The translations under genes were made by a program, and so were the position numbers. From positions 1 through 64,000 of the forward strand of contig JALQPE010002273.1 of the NCBI GenBank assembly GCA_030407315.1: 64,000 nt of DNA, written 5' to 3'. Position 1 is the first letter of the stretch; each line of letters begins with the position of its first letter. The notes below the pieces were generated by a model, which worked only from the letters and a program-made list of their open reading frames with translations, was not told where the DNA came from and made no database searches. Shown here piece after piece: positions 50,170 through 59,545 of this stretch. This DNA comes from Asparagopsis taxiformis (taxonomy: Eukaryota > Rhodophyta > Florideophyceae > Bonnemaisoniales > Bonnemaisoniaceae).

Positions 50170-50463
50170 GTCACGGCGCATATTGTTACATAGATAATTT
50201 CCATTGATAGGCAGCCAACTCGTTGTACGTTGGCACAAGTAATGCTCGACGCGACGATGATGTGTACAGCCAGCTGTAAACATGCATCGACGCTAACAAC
50301 CAATTCCATCCTCTTTGATCTCGCTTACGCAACGTGATCACATCGACGCGATGACGTAACCATCCTCCTCATCCGCGACCATCTCAACCTCCATAAATAC
50401 CATCCCCATGTCGCTGCCACCTCCGCAACTCGTCATCTTCCTTCACAAGTCCTCAGCTCCACA

Positions 50464-52009
50464 ATGCACGCACAAGAGAAACCCGCCCTCCCATCCGCCC
50501 AGTCGACCTCCTCCTCCGACGCCCTCATGCACGTCGTACTGGAGCCGATGAATATATCACAACAGCTCACCTACACAGACTATCCCGATCAATTGCCGTT
50601 CAAAAAGTCCGATGACACTACCCATTCCGAATGGTACCATCGGCTCTGGACCATATTCCGCGGCCGTGCCATGCCCATTCGCTCCGTCTTCATCGCCTTT
50701 GTCTGGGCCGTCTTCTCCGTGCTCATATCATGGGTCACACGCAAAGGATACGGCCCGCATGAACGCGGAGAATGTCGCTGGTGGTGCTCCCCGCTCGCTA
50801 TCAATGGCGATGCGTTGAGCTATGTCGGATTCGCGCTCTTCCTGCTCACAAGTTTCCGCGCCTCCGAGGCCTACAATCGATACATGCAAGGCGTGCGTAT
50901 CTGGACCTCGATTGGTGGCACTGTAACCGCTCTGTCCAAGTTTGTCATGCAGTCCTTCCCGGACGGCACCTTTCATCCCGGCGATCGTGAGCGCATTCTC
51001 TCTTTTCTCGTCGCGTTTCCGGCCGCGTTGAAGAGAGACCTTCGAGATGAGAGGGATCTTGGCGAATTGAAGGATGTGCTCACTGTGAACGATTTGGCCG
51101 CTATTCAGAATGCGAACAGCATGTCGTCGTATTGTTTGTACGTTTTGTCCGATTATATTCTCAAGGCACAGCACATGGAGCACAAGTTGCCGCACACGTT
51201 TATTGTGGTAAGTTATTTTCATTCCTGCTGATGCGTACATGCACCATTATGATGTTTCGTGCCATGGCTGACTTACTGTGTTGTTTTCGATACCAATTGT
51301 AGTATCTTATCAAGTGTACTACCGACCTCGCTGGTGCTGCAGGTAGTTGCAATCAGATCAAGACGTTGCCAGCGCCCTACTCCTACATCTCGTACGTTTA
51401 CGCACCCGGTACAGAGCTTCACATCATGCGCCCATTCTAATTTTTAATTGTGTTCTGACCTGTTTATATTGTTGCACTTTTGAAACAGTCACTTGGGAAC
51501 GTTCCTGGCGCTATGGCTCTTTTTGTAAGTTGTCAACATGCCGTCTTCTAGCAAAGCAGCGTAGTTTGCAAATAGAAACGATTCTAACATCAGCTCTCAT
51601 TCATTGTGTCTTATCATGAAACAGCCTTCCGTATGCTCTGGTAGAGAGTACAGGGTGGGCAACCATTGTCATTGTCACCTTCATTTCTTATGGAGTGTTG
51701 GGTATTATTTCCAACGCATCCGAACTAGAGGATCCATTCGGAACTGGTAAGCTTGTGCGCACCGCCGATTGCAAAGCCCGCGTTTGGAAATGAGCACGCA
51801 CTAACCTAACCGTCTCGTTGTGCAATGTGAATTCAGATTATAATGATCTTCCGCTCGGTCAACTGGCACAGAACATGAAAGAGGCAGTGGCGGACATTTA
51901 CCACACGTCGACTTCAGAAAAATCGGTGGTGCACCAAGTAGACGATGAAAGTCTGAAGGATAAGGACACATATTGGCTCAAGGCAGTGAACAAGAGTGTA
52001 CAAACGTAG
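50464..52009 (+). CDS. Bestrophin-family anion channel
   Basis: Five exons give 387 residues: 50464-51207, 51304-51392, 51489-51524, 51625-51746 and 51837-52009. Introns of about 90-100 bp have GT-AG ends, and the last has CTAAC branch-like repeats (CACTAACCTAAC). Membrane helices are visible at about 75-95 (SVFIAFVWAVFSVLISWV) and 118-135 (ALSYVGFALFLLTSFRASEA). The family signature FRASEAYNRYMQGVRIWTSI follows, then HLGTFLALWLFFLPYALVES and a last pair from WATIVIVTFISYGVLGIIS. The conserved ASELEDPFGTDYNDLPLGQL ends the pore module. Bestrophins pass chloride or bicarbonate; algal members have been tied to bicarbonate supply to plastids, but no transit peptide is clear here. The tail is acidic and hydrophilic. 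Confidence 0.9.
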
Positions 52010-52162
52010 TAGATCACGCAACTGTAACAATCGGCGTTTATAAACAAGCATGCTAATAATTTACATTTGACAAGAAGCGCAATCAACAACGCAGGGAACA
52101 ACTAGAACACTAACGCAAAACAACAACTATTCCATCGTGACACATCAACTGAAAGAGCACAA

Positions 52163-53278
52163 CTACCAAGCACTTCTGCCCACCGGCTGTACATCATCCA
52201 TACTATGAACGCGATGCAACGCTGCATTGTTATCCGATTCTCTCACCGTGGACGAGCGCTCTGGCGTACGATCGGGTGCATTCCTTGTCGGCTGCAATTT
52301 TCGTTTCCGAAACAATCGCTCCCACATAGTGATCATTTTCTCCTTACCAACCACAAAGGACGACCTCCTCTGCATGACGCCAAATTCGGACACGGACCTA
52401 TGTCTGAGCTGAACGGCGGGCGGCACTTGACCGGAATCGTCTGCCGACTCGTGCGTCAACACACTTAGCACTGAATCGGCTTCCTTCCTATCCCTATCAC
52501 TGGGAGCGGGATCATTGACATGCAATTCTCTATCCTCGGAGCGATCTGAAAAACTGCCATGAAACCTATCGGGCACCTCAACAACATGCACACGTCTCAC
52601 AAACGGCCACAATCTCCTACGCAATCTCTTCAAATCCGAATTGGACGCTCTAGCCAAGGTTCCGCTTCTCCTCTCCGGCAATTGTGTCCAACGCTCACGC
52701 CGAGCCGCCTTGGCGTCGGAAAGGCGATCGGTGACGACACTAGTCGCGGAATGGGACTTTGCAATACGGCGCGCCTCGCGTTCAAACTGCCACGGGTCCA
52801 TGAGGGCGGGAGGAGCGGTGACGCGCCGAAGATCGCGCAGGGCGGCGGGTTCGTTCTCGGCGCGAGTGGAGGCGGCGGAGAGATCGGATTGGCGCGAGAC
52901 GGGTGCGGCGCGCGGGCGGACGGCTTTGGGTTGCGGCAGAACGGATCGCATGGACGGGGTGAGCAGCGGGGAGATTTGCAGGGGAATTTTTGGCGCGTCG
53001 GTCGGTGTTTGTGTACGCGGCGCCGGAACGGTCATGGCGCGCTGGAGGAGGGCGCGCGCGCGCGCGGACGGCGCCGCTCCCGGTCGTGGGGGCCAACGAG
53101 CCGGTGAAAGAGCGACTGGCTCGTCGGCACTGTCCATGCGCGATGTGGTCGGCGGAGAGAATGGCGTCGCGCTTGGCGACGCGTCCATGGTCGGCGATGG
53201 TGAAGGTATCGATACGAGCGGCGGGGTCGGCGGCGATAGCGACGGGGGCGGTCGTTGGGCGAGGGTGTAGCGCGTCAT
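52163..53278 (-). CDS. Disordered hypothetical protein (371 aa)
   Basis: The start MTRYTLAQRPPPSLS was chosen over a longer frame because the upstream segment is coded by a (TA)n microsatellite and looks like 5' UTR. The protein is Pro/Ser/Arg-rich and lacks a clear fold. Residues about 155-210 form the most ordered part (ALMDPWQFEREARRIAKSHS, RLSDAKAARRERWTQLPERR). The C-terminal third has phosphorylation-like motifs (RHRSVSEFG, RRSSFV, RVHSMDD) of R-x-x-S type, suggestive of AGC/CAMK kinase sites. No family recognised. Convergent with bestrophin (153 bp between stops). Confidence 0.6.
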   Translation of the reverse strand: MTRYTLAQRPPPSLSPPTPPLVSIPSPSPTMDASPSATPFSPPTTSRMDSADEPVALSPARWPPRPGAAPSARARALLQRAMTVPAPRTQTPTDAPKIPLQISPLLTPSMRSVLPQPKAVRPRAAPVSRQSDLSAASTRAENEPAALRDLRRVTAPPALMDPWQFEREARRIAKSHSATSVVTDRLSDAKAARRERWTQLPERRSGTLARASNSDLKRLRRRLWPFVRRVHVVEVPDRFHGSFSDRSEDRELHVNDPAPSDRDRKEADSVLSVLTHESADDSGQVPPAVQLRHRSVSEFGVMQRRSSFVVGKEKMITMWERLFRKRKLQPTRNAPDRTPERSSTVRESDNNAALHRVHSMDDVQPVGRSAW

Positions 53279-53403
53279 GGATGAGGATGGGGACGGCGGT
53301 TGCGCGTTTTGGTTATCGATGCGGTGGAATAGGGAGGAGGAACTGGTGCGAGTGTTTTGTGTGTGTTGTGGAATAAACGGGAAAGAATGGGCGAAACGAA
53401 CGG

Positions 53404-53421
53404 ATATATATATATATATAT
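53404..53421. repeat. (TA)n microsatellite
   Basis: An 18-bp alternating AT run upstream of the disordered-protein gene. It probably lies in its 5' UTR or promoter. Confidence 0.9.
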
Positions 53422-53548
53422 TTGTGTACAGTAGAGCTCGTCGTGCCATAATTGATTTGGATGCAACAAGTTACATTGTTGCGTCGAGTCGTCGTTATCA
53501 ACTTGCTCCAGCTCTGCATCCAATCCAATTTACATAATCTTTACATTG

Positions 53549-54736
53549 CTAAAAGATGCTCGGCACATCGTCGCCGAATCCGTCAAGCTTACATTTAAAA
53601 TAACCGCCGCCGTATCTCCATTCCTTGTGACCGCCAAAACCGTGTTCAACCACATCAAACCATTTGGCCATTCCATCACGCTTGCCCAATTCTTTTCTAC
53701 GCAACCTCTGTTCACTCTCGAGCCTCTCCTTCTGCGCCTTTGCCTCCTCCAGATCGCCCTTCTCGAGCGCTCTCTGGTCGGGTCTCAATCGACAATCGGT
53801 CCTGGCGACCTGCAACTCGTCCGGCTCGGCATTCAACAACCAACTCCAACTGGTCATTGCAAAACCAGCCGTCTGTTCGACGGGCGGTCTCGGCTGTGCT
53901 TTCCACACTGTTTCATCGTCCACACGCACCAGATCGTTCCAATTGCCGCTCAATTTGCGCACACTCTTTCCATCTTTCAAAATGCGGCCGGAAAAATCGC
54001 CGAGCACTTTGGCGTCGCCAAACATGCCCTTCCTCTTGAAGGTGAGCGAAGCGCTATAGACAGCCTGCTGCAATTCGCTGATAGTAATCTGGCCGCCGTT
54101 TTCCAGCCACAATTCGCCCCACATGATGTTGTGCACAAAGGTGTGCGCTTGCGTGTACACATAATGGCCGCCGTCTTGGAAGCGTATGTGCACGGCGCCG
54201 TGCGGCCATACCTGCAATGAATTGACGAGGAATCGGCTGCGAATTTCGTGCGTGAGATCGTAGGTCCAGCCGCGTCCGCTGCAATGGAGCGCGGAAGTGG
54301 GCGGATGATGCGACACTTGCTCGGCGATGAGCGCGATGCCGCGTTGGTGATGCACGAGCTCAAAGGTCTCGCCGAGCAGCGGGTTGAACGGCTTGGTGAC
54401 GCGTTTGGCGGTGGAGGAATAATGGGACACGATAAAGGCGGCTACCATCGAGAGGCGTTGCGGCGAATGCGGAGCTAATGTGGCGGCTATGTCGAGTAGA
54501 TGGCTATATTCTAGATCTTCGGCTAGGCGTTGTAGGAAGGACAATGGTTCGTTGAAGGATACGGGGAGGGAGATGTGGGTTACTTGTAGATCTTTGCCGA
54601 TGGCGTCTTTCAAAATCGACCATACGTTTGGCGGTTTGGGCGCGGTGCGCGTGTCGTCGGGATTGGGTTGGCGCTGCGGTGATGGTTGCAGCGATTGGAG
54701 CGGTATGCCGTCCGGTGTTGAAGCGGGGGATGTCAT
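53549..54736 (-). CDS. Oxysterol-binding-protein-related protein (short type)
   Basis: A 395-aa lipid-transfer protein with only the ORD domain. The start MTSPASTPDGIPLQSLQPSP was chosen; the frame is open for about 100 codons upstream, but that part looks like UTR sequence. The ORD begins NVWSILKDAIGKDLQVTHIS (about 36). The family signature AEQVSHHPPTSALHC and the barrel lid residues VSFNEPLSFLQRLAEDLEYS are intact. KPFNPLLGETFEL and RLRPDQRALEKGDLEEAKAQ are further conserved blocks. ORPs exchange sterols or PS for PI4P at membrane contacts. There is no PH domain or FFAT motif, unlike the long paralogue at 59546. The start lies 269 bp from the divergent SNARE gene. Confidence 0.9.
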   Translation of the reverse strand: MTSPASTPDGIPLQSLQPSPQRQPNPDDTRTAPKPPNVWSILKDAIGKDLQVTHISLPVSFNEPLSFLQRLAEDLEYSHLLDIAATLAPHSPQRLSMVAAFIVSHYSSTAKRVTKPFNPLLGETFELVHHQRGIALIAEQVSHHPPTSALHCSGRGWTYDLTHEIRSRFLVNSLQVWPHGAVHIRFQDGGHYVYTQAHTFVHNIMWGELWLENGGQITISELQQAVYSASLTFKRKGMFGDAKVLGDFSGRILKDGKSVRKLSGNWNDLVRVDDETVWKAQPRPPVEQTAGFAMTSWSWLLNAEPDELQVARTDCRLRPDQRALEKGDLEEAKAQKERLESEQRLRRKELGKRDGMAKWFDVVEHGFGGHKEWRYGGGYFKCKLDGFGDDVPSIF

Positions 54737-55005
54737 GATGGCGGTTGAATCGAGTCGTACGCTGCGCAGCGTTTGAGCGCTTGCGAGGCGATGCAGCTTG
54801 GACGCGATGATTGTTGTAGCAAAGAGCTGGACGCGCTTCACATCGGATATCAGTTGGCGTCTGCAAACACAACTGAAGAAAGGCAGCCACGTGTATAGAA
54901 AATTGAAAACATTGCTGTACGACTTACGGCCAACTATTTGTGTAACCTGCGCACACTTTGCCGCGCAACTCGGCTGCACTCGAGCGCGCGTCATCGTTGA
55001 AAACA

Positions 55006-55344
55006 ATGAGCAATGCGACGGATGCAAACTACGGCGCAACACTCTCCGCGCAATACGCCGCTCTCGCTCAGCAGCAAAACGCTCTCAATCAACTCTCCTC
55101 CGAAATCCAATCGGTGCGCAATGTGGCCGCTCTCGTCTACAATCAAGTCGACGAGCAAAACGACCAACTGGACGCTCTCGCCGACGATTTAGAAAAGGGC
55201 ACCCAACAAGTGCGACGCACCAGCACCAATGCGGCCAATCTCACCCAAACGCCCTACACTTTCAAAACCTTTTGTCTCTTCCTCTGGCCGCTTGTGCTCC
55301 TCATCATTCTACTCGTCCAAGCTATACTCCACTGGATCTTTTAA
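55006..55344 (+). CDS. Small Q-SNARE (Qc/Bet1-like) with C-terminal anchor
   Basis: A 112-aa tail-anchored protein starting MSNATDANYGATLSAQYAAL. Residues 26-80 form one SNARE coiled coil (LNQLSSEIQSVRNVAALVYN, then QVDEQNDQLDALADDLEKGT) with the likely zero-layer Gln in DEQ. Residues 88-112 are a hydrophobic anchor (FCLFLWPLVLLIILLVQAIL). There is no N-terminal regulatory domain, like Bet1 or the short Qc SNAREs. The exact trafficking step is not decided by the sequence. Intronless, divergent from the short ORP. Confidence 0.75.
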   Translation: MSNATDANYGATLSAQYAALAQQQNALNQLSSEIQSVRNVAALVYNQVDEQNDQLDALADDLEKGTQQVRRTSTNAANLTQTPYTFKTFCLFLWPLVLLIILLVQAILHWIF

Positions 55345-55439
55345 AACTCGACACGTGTACAGCCGCACAACTTGATTCATGATTGCACAATCTCCCGTAC
55401 GCCGCCATCCCTCCCACCGCTCGCACGTTGTCTTTCCCC

Positions 55440-55928
55440 ATGACAGATCTCGAAAGTGACGAAATTCTCGAAGGCCCCAAGGTACGTCCCTGCAACGCTT
55501 GATAGCCAAACACTCTCCCGATCGTCTTCTGCTAACCGCAAGTGTAGGTCTCCTCGGCGCTCGAATTTGGCGGCACGCCAGATGAGCCCAGGAAACGTGA
55601 CAATTTCTGGTTTCGTGCATTCGCTTCCGATTCAGAGCCGCATCAAGGTTTCATTCTCAAAGTCGCCCGTCGTCCCCGCACGAGACGCGGCCAGGATCCC
55701 CATCCGACCCTTCGTCTCATGCGTGAAAATCCCGCCGGCATGCTGTACGTTGCTTCTTCCATTTATCCACCCACCCCCACCCCCCCCCCCGCTTCGCGCG
55801 CGCTAACGTTTCGTAGATATGCCAAGGTGAAATCAGGTGAGATTAAAGTGGAATCTTATGTGGATTATACCAACAGAATGATTCTTCAGGCCAGAGAAGA
55901 GGTGGCTAAGAACGCATCCAACAAATAA
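55440..55928 (+). CDS. Unrecognised 116-aa protein, three exons
   Basis: Exons 55440-55481, 55548-55744 and 55817-55928 join in frame across introns of 66 and 72 bp (GTACGT...TGTAG, GTACGT...TCGTAG). The first exon is only 42 nt (MTDLESDEILEGPK). The product has an acidic start, an aromatic core (RDNFWFRAFASDSEPHQGFI), a basic patch (KVARRPRTRRGQD) and a charged C-terminal helix (SYVDYTNRMILQAREEVAKN). The second intron contains a C homopolymer (55775-55793). No family recognised and no signal peptide. Its stop is 7 bp from the RAD21 stop on the other strand. Confidence 0.65.
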
Positions 55929-55935
55929 TCCCTGG

Positions 55936-58420
55936 CTAGAAGTATCTCCCTGTTTGTAAACTGATCTTGCCATACGCTTCTTCCTGCTTCGCTTGCACGA
56001 AATCCCGGCTGATCAAACACAATACGTTGAAAAACGCGCGTGCACACGCTCCACGTGAACATCCACTCGTCAATTCTTCAAACTATACACATCATTAGTA
56101 CCTGCCCATAGCGACCCATCTGTCCTCGAAAAATACCCAACTTACCGTGGTCAAATCATGACCGCCGCCCTCGACATTATCGCTCCCGATCTCACGACCC
56201 GCATCGTTCTCTCTTAAAATTCCCAGCATTTTGAACGCATGAATCCCAATCGATCGCATGGCTTTCCTACCATCTCTTCCCGATTCCTCCATCCACGTGC
56301 CCCTTTCCGTCTCCTCCAATAACTCTAGCTCCGATTCGACAGCCGCGACCACTCCTTCCGCAAGCTCCGCCTTCTTCGCCTCTGATCCCCAACTCGATGT
56401 CGTCTTCTCTGATATCATCGCACCCTCATCTCCGACACCCGCTATTCATGCAATCGATCACCTTCCGTCAGATTTCATCATCAAACAACCTCGCTTCGTC
56501 GTCAAGTACAATTGCTTACCGTCCAGCTTCTCCTGAGAAGATTGTAATGCAATTTCAAACGCCTGTCGATCTTGCAGAGTAATCTGCAATAAATCGTGTG
56601 TCAGTAATCGTTCCAATGCATATCTCAACGTGCATACTCTTCCGTTCAACATACCTGTTCTAAAACATGATCACGAGATGCACAACTATCCGCTCTGGTG
56701 ACAAATATACTTCCTGAACCACTTGCAGATGCACTAGCGCCTACCACACTACCGGAATGAACTGATATTTGCCCCACAGATCTTTCCTGCCCGCTCGTCT
56801 CGCCCTCTCGCTGTATTTCTGCACTATTCGTGCTTTTGCTCGGTACAATCACATCAGGGATCATCAATGCTTCCGTGTCTTCAAATGCAACAGGCAGAGG
56901 AATGGGTGTAATCTCTTCCTGACGTCGATCCACAGCCAACTCTCGTCTTTCTAGGTCTTCATTTCCTCCTCCGCCATTCCCACCTGTGGTGCACGTTTTA
57001 TCCGCTGATGCTGGTTGTACACTCGGAAAAGGATTTGGTGCAACCTCCTTCCAAAACTTGTGCATTGGTGATGAGAACGACGCCAGAAAACCCGGCATAA
57101 TTTCCGAGATGTTCACTTGACTTTTTTTGCCTTTCTTCCTCCCACTACTTTTTCGCTCATCGTCAGATTCCATCACAATATCTGTTGTATCGTTAATAAT
57201 ATCCCGAAGTTGTGTTGGCGACAGCTCCGTAACCTGGTCGATGTGAATTTTCGCACCCCTCTTCTCTCTTGGCGCAACAACTACACGTCTATTGTCCGTC
57301 CGTGTCCTCGATTTCTTCGGCGCAGAAGGATCTCGAACGGAAGTGGGAGCACGATTGATAGTCGCATCGATGACTGGTATCGGTTCCATCTCCAGAGCAT
57401 GCATCGGCTCAATGGGTAGTGGCATTGGGGTGTCTGCAATTGTACCCAACGATGGAATTTCCGAGCTGCTCTTACTTGGGCCTTGTGACATGGATGCGAA
57501 TGCTTGTTTGAATTCATCATCCTCCCCAGACCTGACGTTCCAAAATTCCTGGTTCTGCTCGGCTTTCGCTATTTGGTCTGAATGAACACTGATTTGAAGG
57601 TCATCATTAAACAGATCATACTGCATCGTTTGCAGTCCAACATCTGCTTGCGGCATCGTAATATCCTGATCACGAGCCTTATACAGCATACGTCTCTGCA
57701 AAATGGACCCCATCCCACTAGCGGGACTATCGATTGCGGAGAGCATACGTGTCGCTCCAATCTGCGGGACGGTCACGGAGGGGAAGATAGTTTCAATGGC
57801 GGTCAAGACGTCTACTTGGGCAGATTCAGGCACAGAGATGTCGGGAAGGAAAAGAGATGGTTCTGTTTGATTGGAATGCGTTCTGTGAGACCTGATACGG
57901 GATGAAGCTTGAGGAGTTGTTGCCGATTTAAACTTTTTGCGCATGGGCAAGGTAATCATATCAAACCTGGCGGTGTCCGCACCATGGGTGAGGGAAATTG
58001 AAGGATTTGCAGATGCAAGACTGGTCGTTTTGTCAAATGAACGCTTGCGTGAATTGTGGCCTTTTTGTTGAGTGTTGAAGCGCTGGATGGCGTTCATGAC
58101 GGAGTTAACATCGGCGAGGAATATGGTGGATTTGCGAGAGAAGACACGCACGACGCCGAGCATAAGGGCTGAGGAGAGGCGAAGGGCAAAAGGCGCTGCT
58201 GGTTTGGATATGCTGTGACAGAGCACATCTATTTTGGCTGTGTTGGCGAATGTTCTTGGGATTTTTGCTTCGCCAAGAGTTGCTGCTATCCATACTTTGC
58301 TGAGCAGCCCCTATGTAGACAGGCGGGAATAAACAGGGTTAGATGGGGACAGTAGGATTGAAAGTGGTTGTTTGTGGGACACGATACCTTTTTGGTTAGA
58401 ATGAGATGGGAATAGAACAT
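55936..58420 (-). CDS. RAD21: Cohesin kleisin subunit RAD21/SCC1
   Basis: Five exons give about 720 residues: 58388-58420, 56655-58310, 56520-56583, 56146-56408 and 55936-56082. Introns are 77, 71, 111 and 63 bp; the last has a TACTAAT branch site 14 bp before its AG. Exon 1 encodes only MFYSHLILTKK, and exon 2 opens GLLSKVWIAATLGEAKIPRT, together the N-terminal kleisin domain that closes on SMC3. The middle is long, acidic and disordered and is expected to hold separase sites. The last exon (FEELTSGCSRGACARAFFNV, LISRDFVQAKQEEAYGKISL) is the winged helix that binds SMC1. The mitotic (SCC1) or meiotic (REC8) role is not decided by sequence alone. Same strand as the CBM48 gene, 140 bp downstream of its stop. 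Confidence 0.9.
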
Positions 58421-58560
58421 GGTGCAGACGATTGTGGAGATGCCGGTGGAGCGAGAGTGGTTTGCGTTGAAAGGAAGAAGACATATTGAAGTTATATGGG
58501 AAACGAAAGGAAAATGATGAAGACGAAACGAAAGGAATTGAAGAATTTGCGATTCAACAT

Positions 58561-59208
58561 TTACATAAGAACATCTCGGGCGCGAACCAAAGCAGTTAAA
58601 GTGATATAAAGTATAAAACACACTAACAAGACACGAAAAGGCTTTTGAAAAACAGACTTTTGCTTGTGCTGCTCAACGGAATTGGTCTCGATATCGCTGT
58701 GCTGCTGCTCGGTTCTCGCAAATAACTGGGGGTGACGCAAAGCAATCAAAAGCGCACGCACGGAATCGGCCAAACGATCCAAAGCCCTGGTCAAACTGGT
58801 GCGTGAATCCACAAGCTTCAACGGCGGACCATACACATGTCTCCAATTGACGGAACAATCATTATTGGTCGGATGCTTAGCACTAATCATATACTGCCCA
58901 TCGGCGAGATAACAAAACTCTCTATACCCGTTGGGCACAACGGTAATGACGGACCAAACGGCAGCTACATATCAACGACAACGTGCATGTGAGTAGCAGC
59001 GAAACGATGCAAGCAGTCGAAGTGAGATATGATACGTACATTGCTCCTGGGTCATGGGTATGGGCGACCATTGCGCCCAATCGCCGCATAGATACACGTG
59101 CCGATAGGGAACGGCGCTAGTGAAGACGAATTCAGTGCGAACGTGCAGACGACCGGCCTTGCGTTTGGGGATGTGAGGGGCGTGACGCGAATGCGGATGC
59201 GGGTTCAT
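58561..59208 (-). CDS. CBM48 glycogen/starch-binding protein with C-terminal membrane anchor
   Basis: Two exons (59040-59208, 58561-58964; intron 75 bp, GTACGT...ATGTAG) encode 190 residues. Residues about 20-95 form a CBM48/AMPK-beta-type carbohydrate module: TEFVFTSAVPYRHVYLCGDW, a Trp pair WAQWSPIPM, then VWSVITVVPNGYREFCYLAD, GQYMISAKHPTNND. The second half has an amphipathic helix (RTSLTRALDRLADSVRALL) and ends with one membrane segment (FRVLLVCFILYITLTALV). The AMPK-beta C-terminal domain that binds the alpha and gamma subunits is missing. Red algae keep starch in the cytosol, so a tail-anchored CBM48 could tether granules or starch enzymes to a membrane; that role is inference. Its start is 337 bp from the long ORP. 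Confidence 0.8.
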
Positions 59209-59545
59209 GACGCGCAGAAGTGGCGATGACACGCCGGGAATGGCGACATGATTAGACGGACAATGTTTTATGAAGACGATGCGAATCGGGAGAGGCGAAG
59301 ACTTAATATTTGGGCGCTCAGGATGCAACGTGTGCACGTTTGCATTTGCGTCTATTACGACGCGTCATGACGCGCAAACTCACGTGAGACGTGTAGTGAG
59401 AGCTCAAAGCAAGGTGGCATAATTGGTTCAAAATCTCACACATGTAAGCTCGAAAACGGCAAAGCCCCGTTTAGATTTAAATCGTTCGCCAACCCTTCAC
59501 ATGCGCCATACTTTGTGTCCGTGTCCGACACCTCTTCGAATTGCC

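Noticed and set aside
53279..53449. 57-residue N-terminal extension of the disordered protein
   Set aside because: It is coded by the (TA)n microsatellite (IYIYIS) and is more likely UTR.
54737..55042. 102-residue N-terminal extension of the short ORP
   Set aside because: It would overlap the start of the divergent SNARE gene and has no conserved features; MTSPASTP is the better start.
59400..59445. A tRNA-like GGTTCAAAATC (B-box-like) motif
   Set aside because: It does not match the full B box, and no A box or cloverleaf arms are present.
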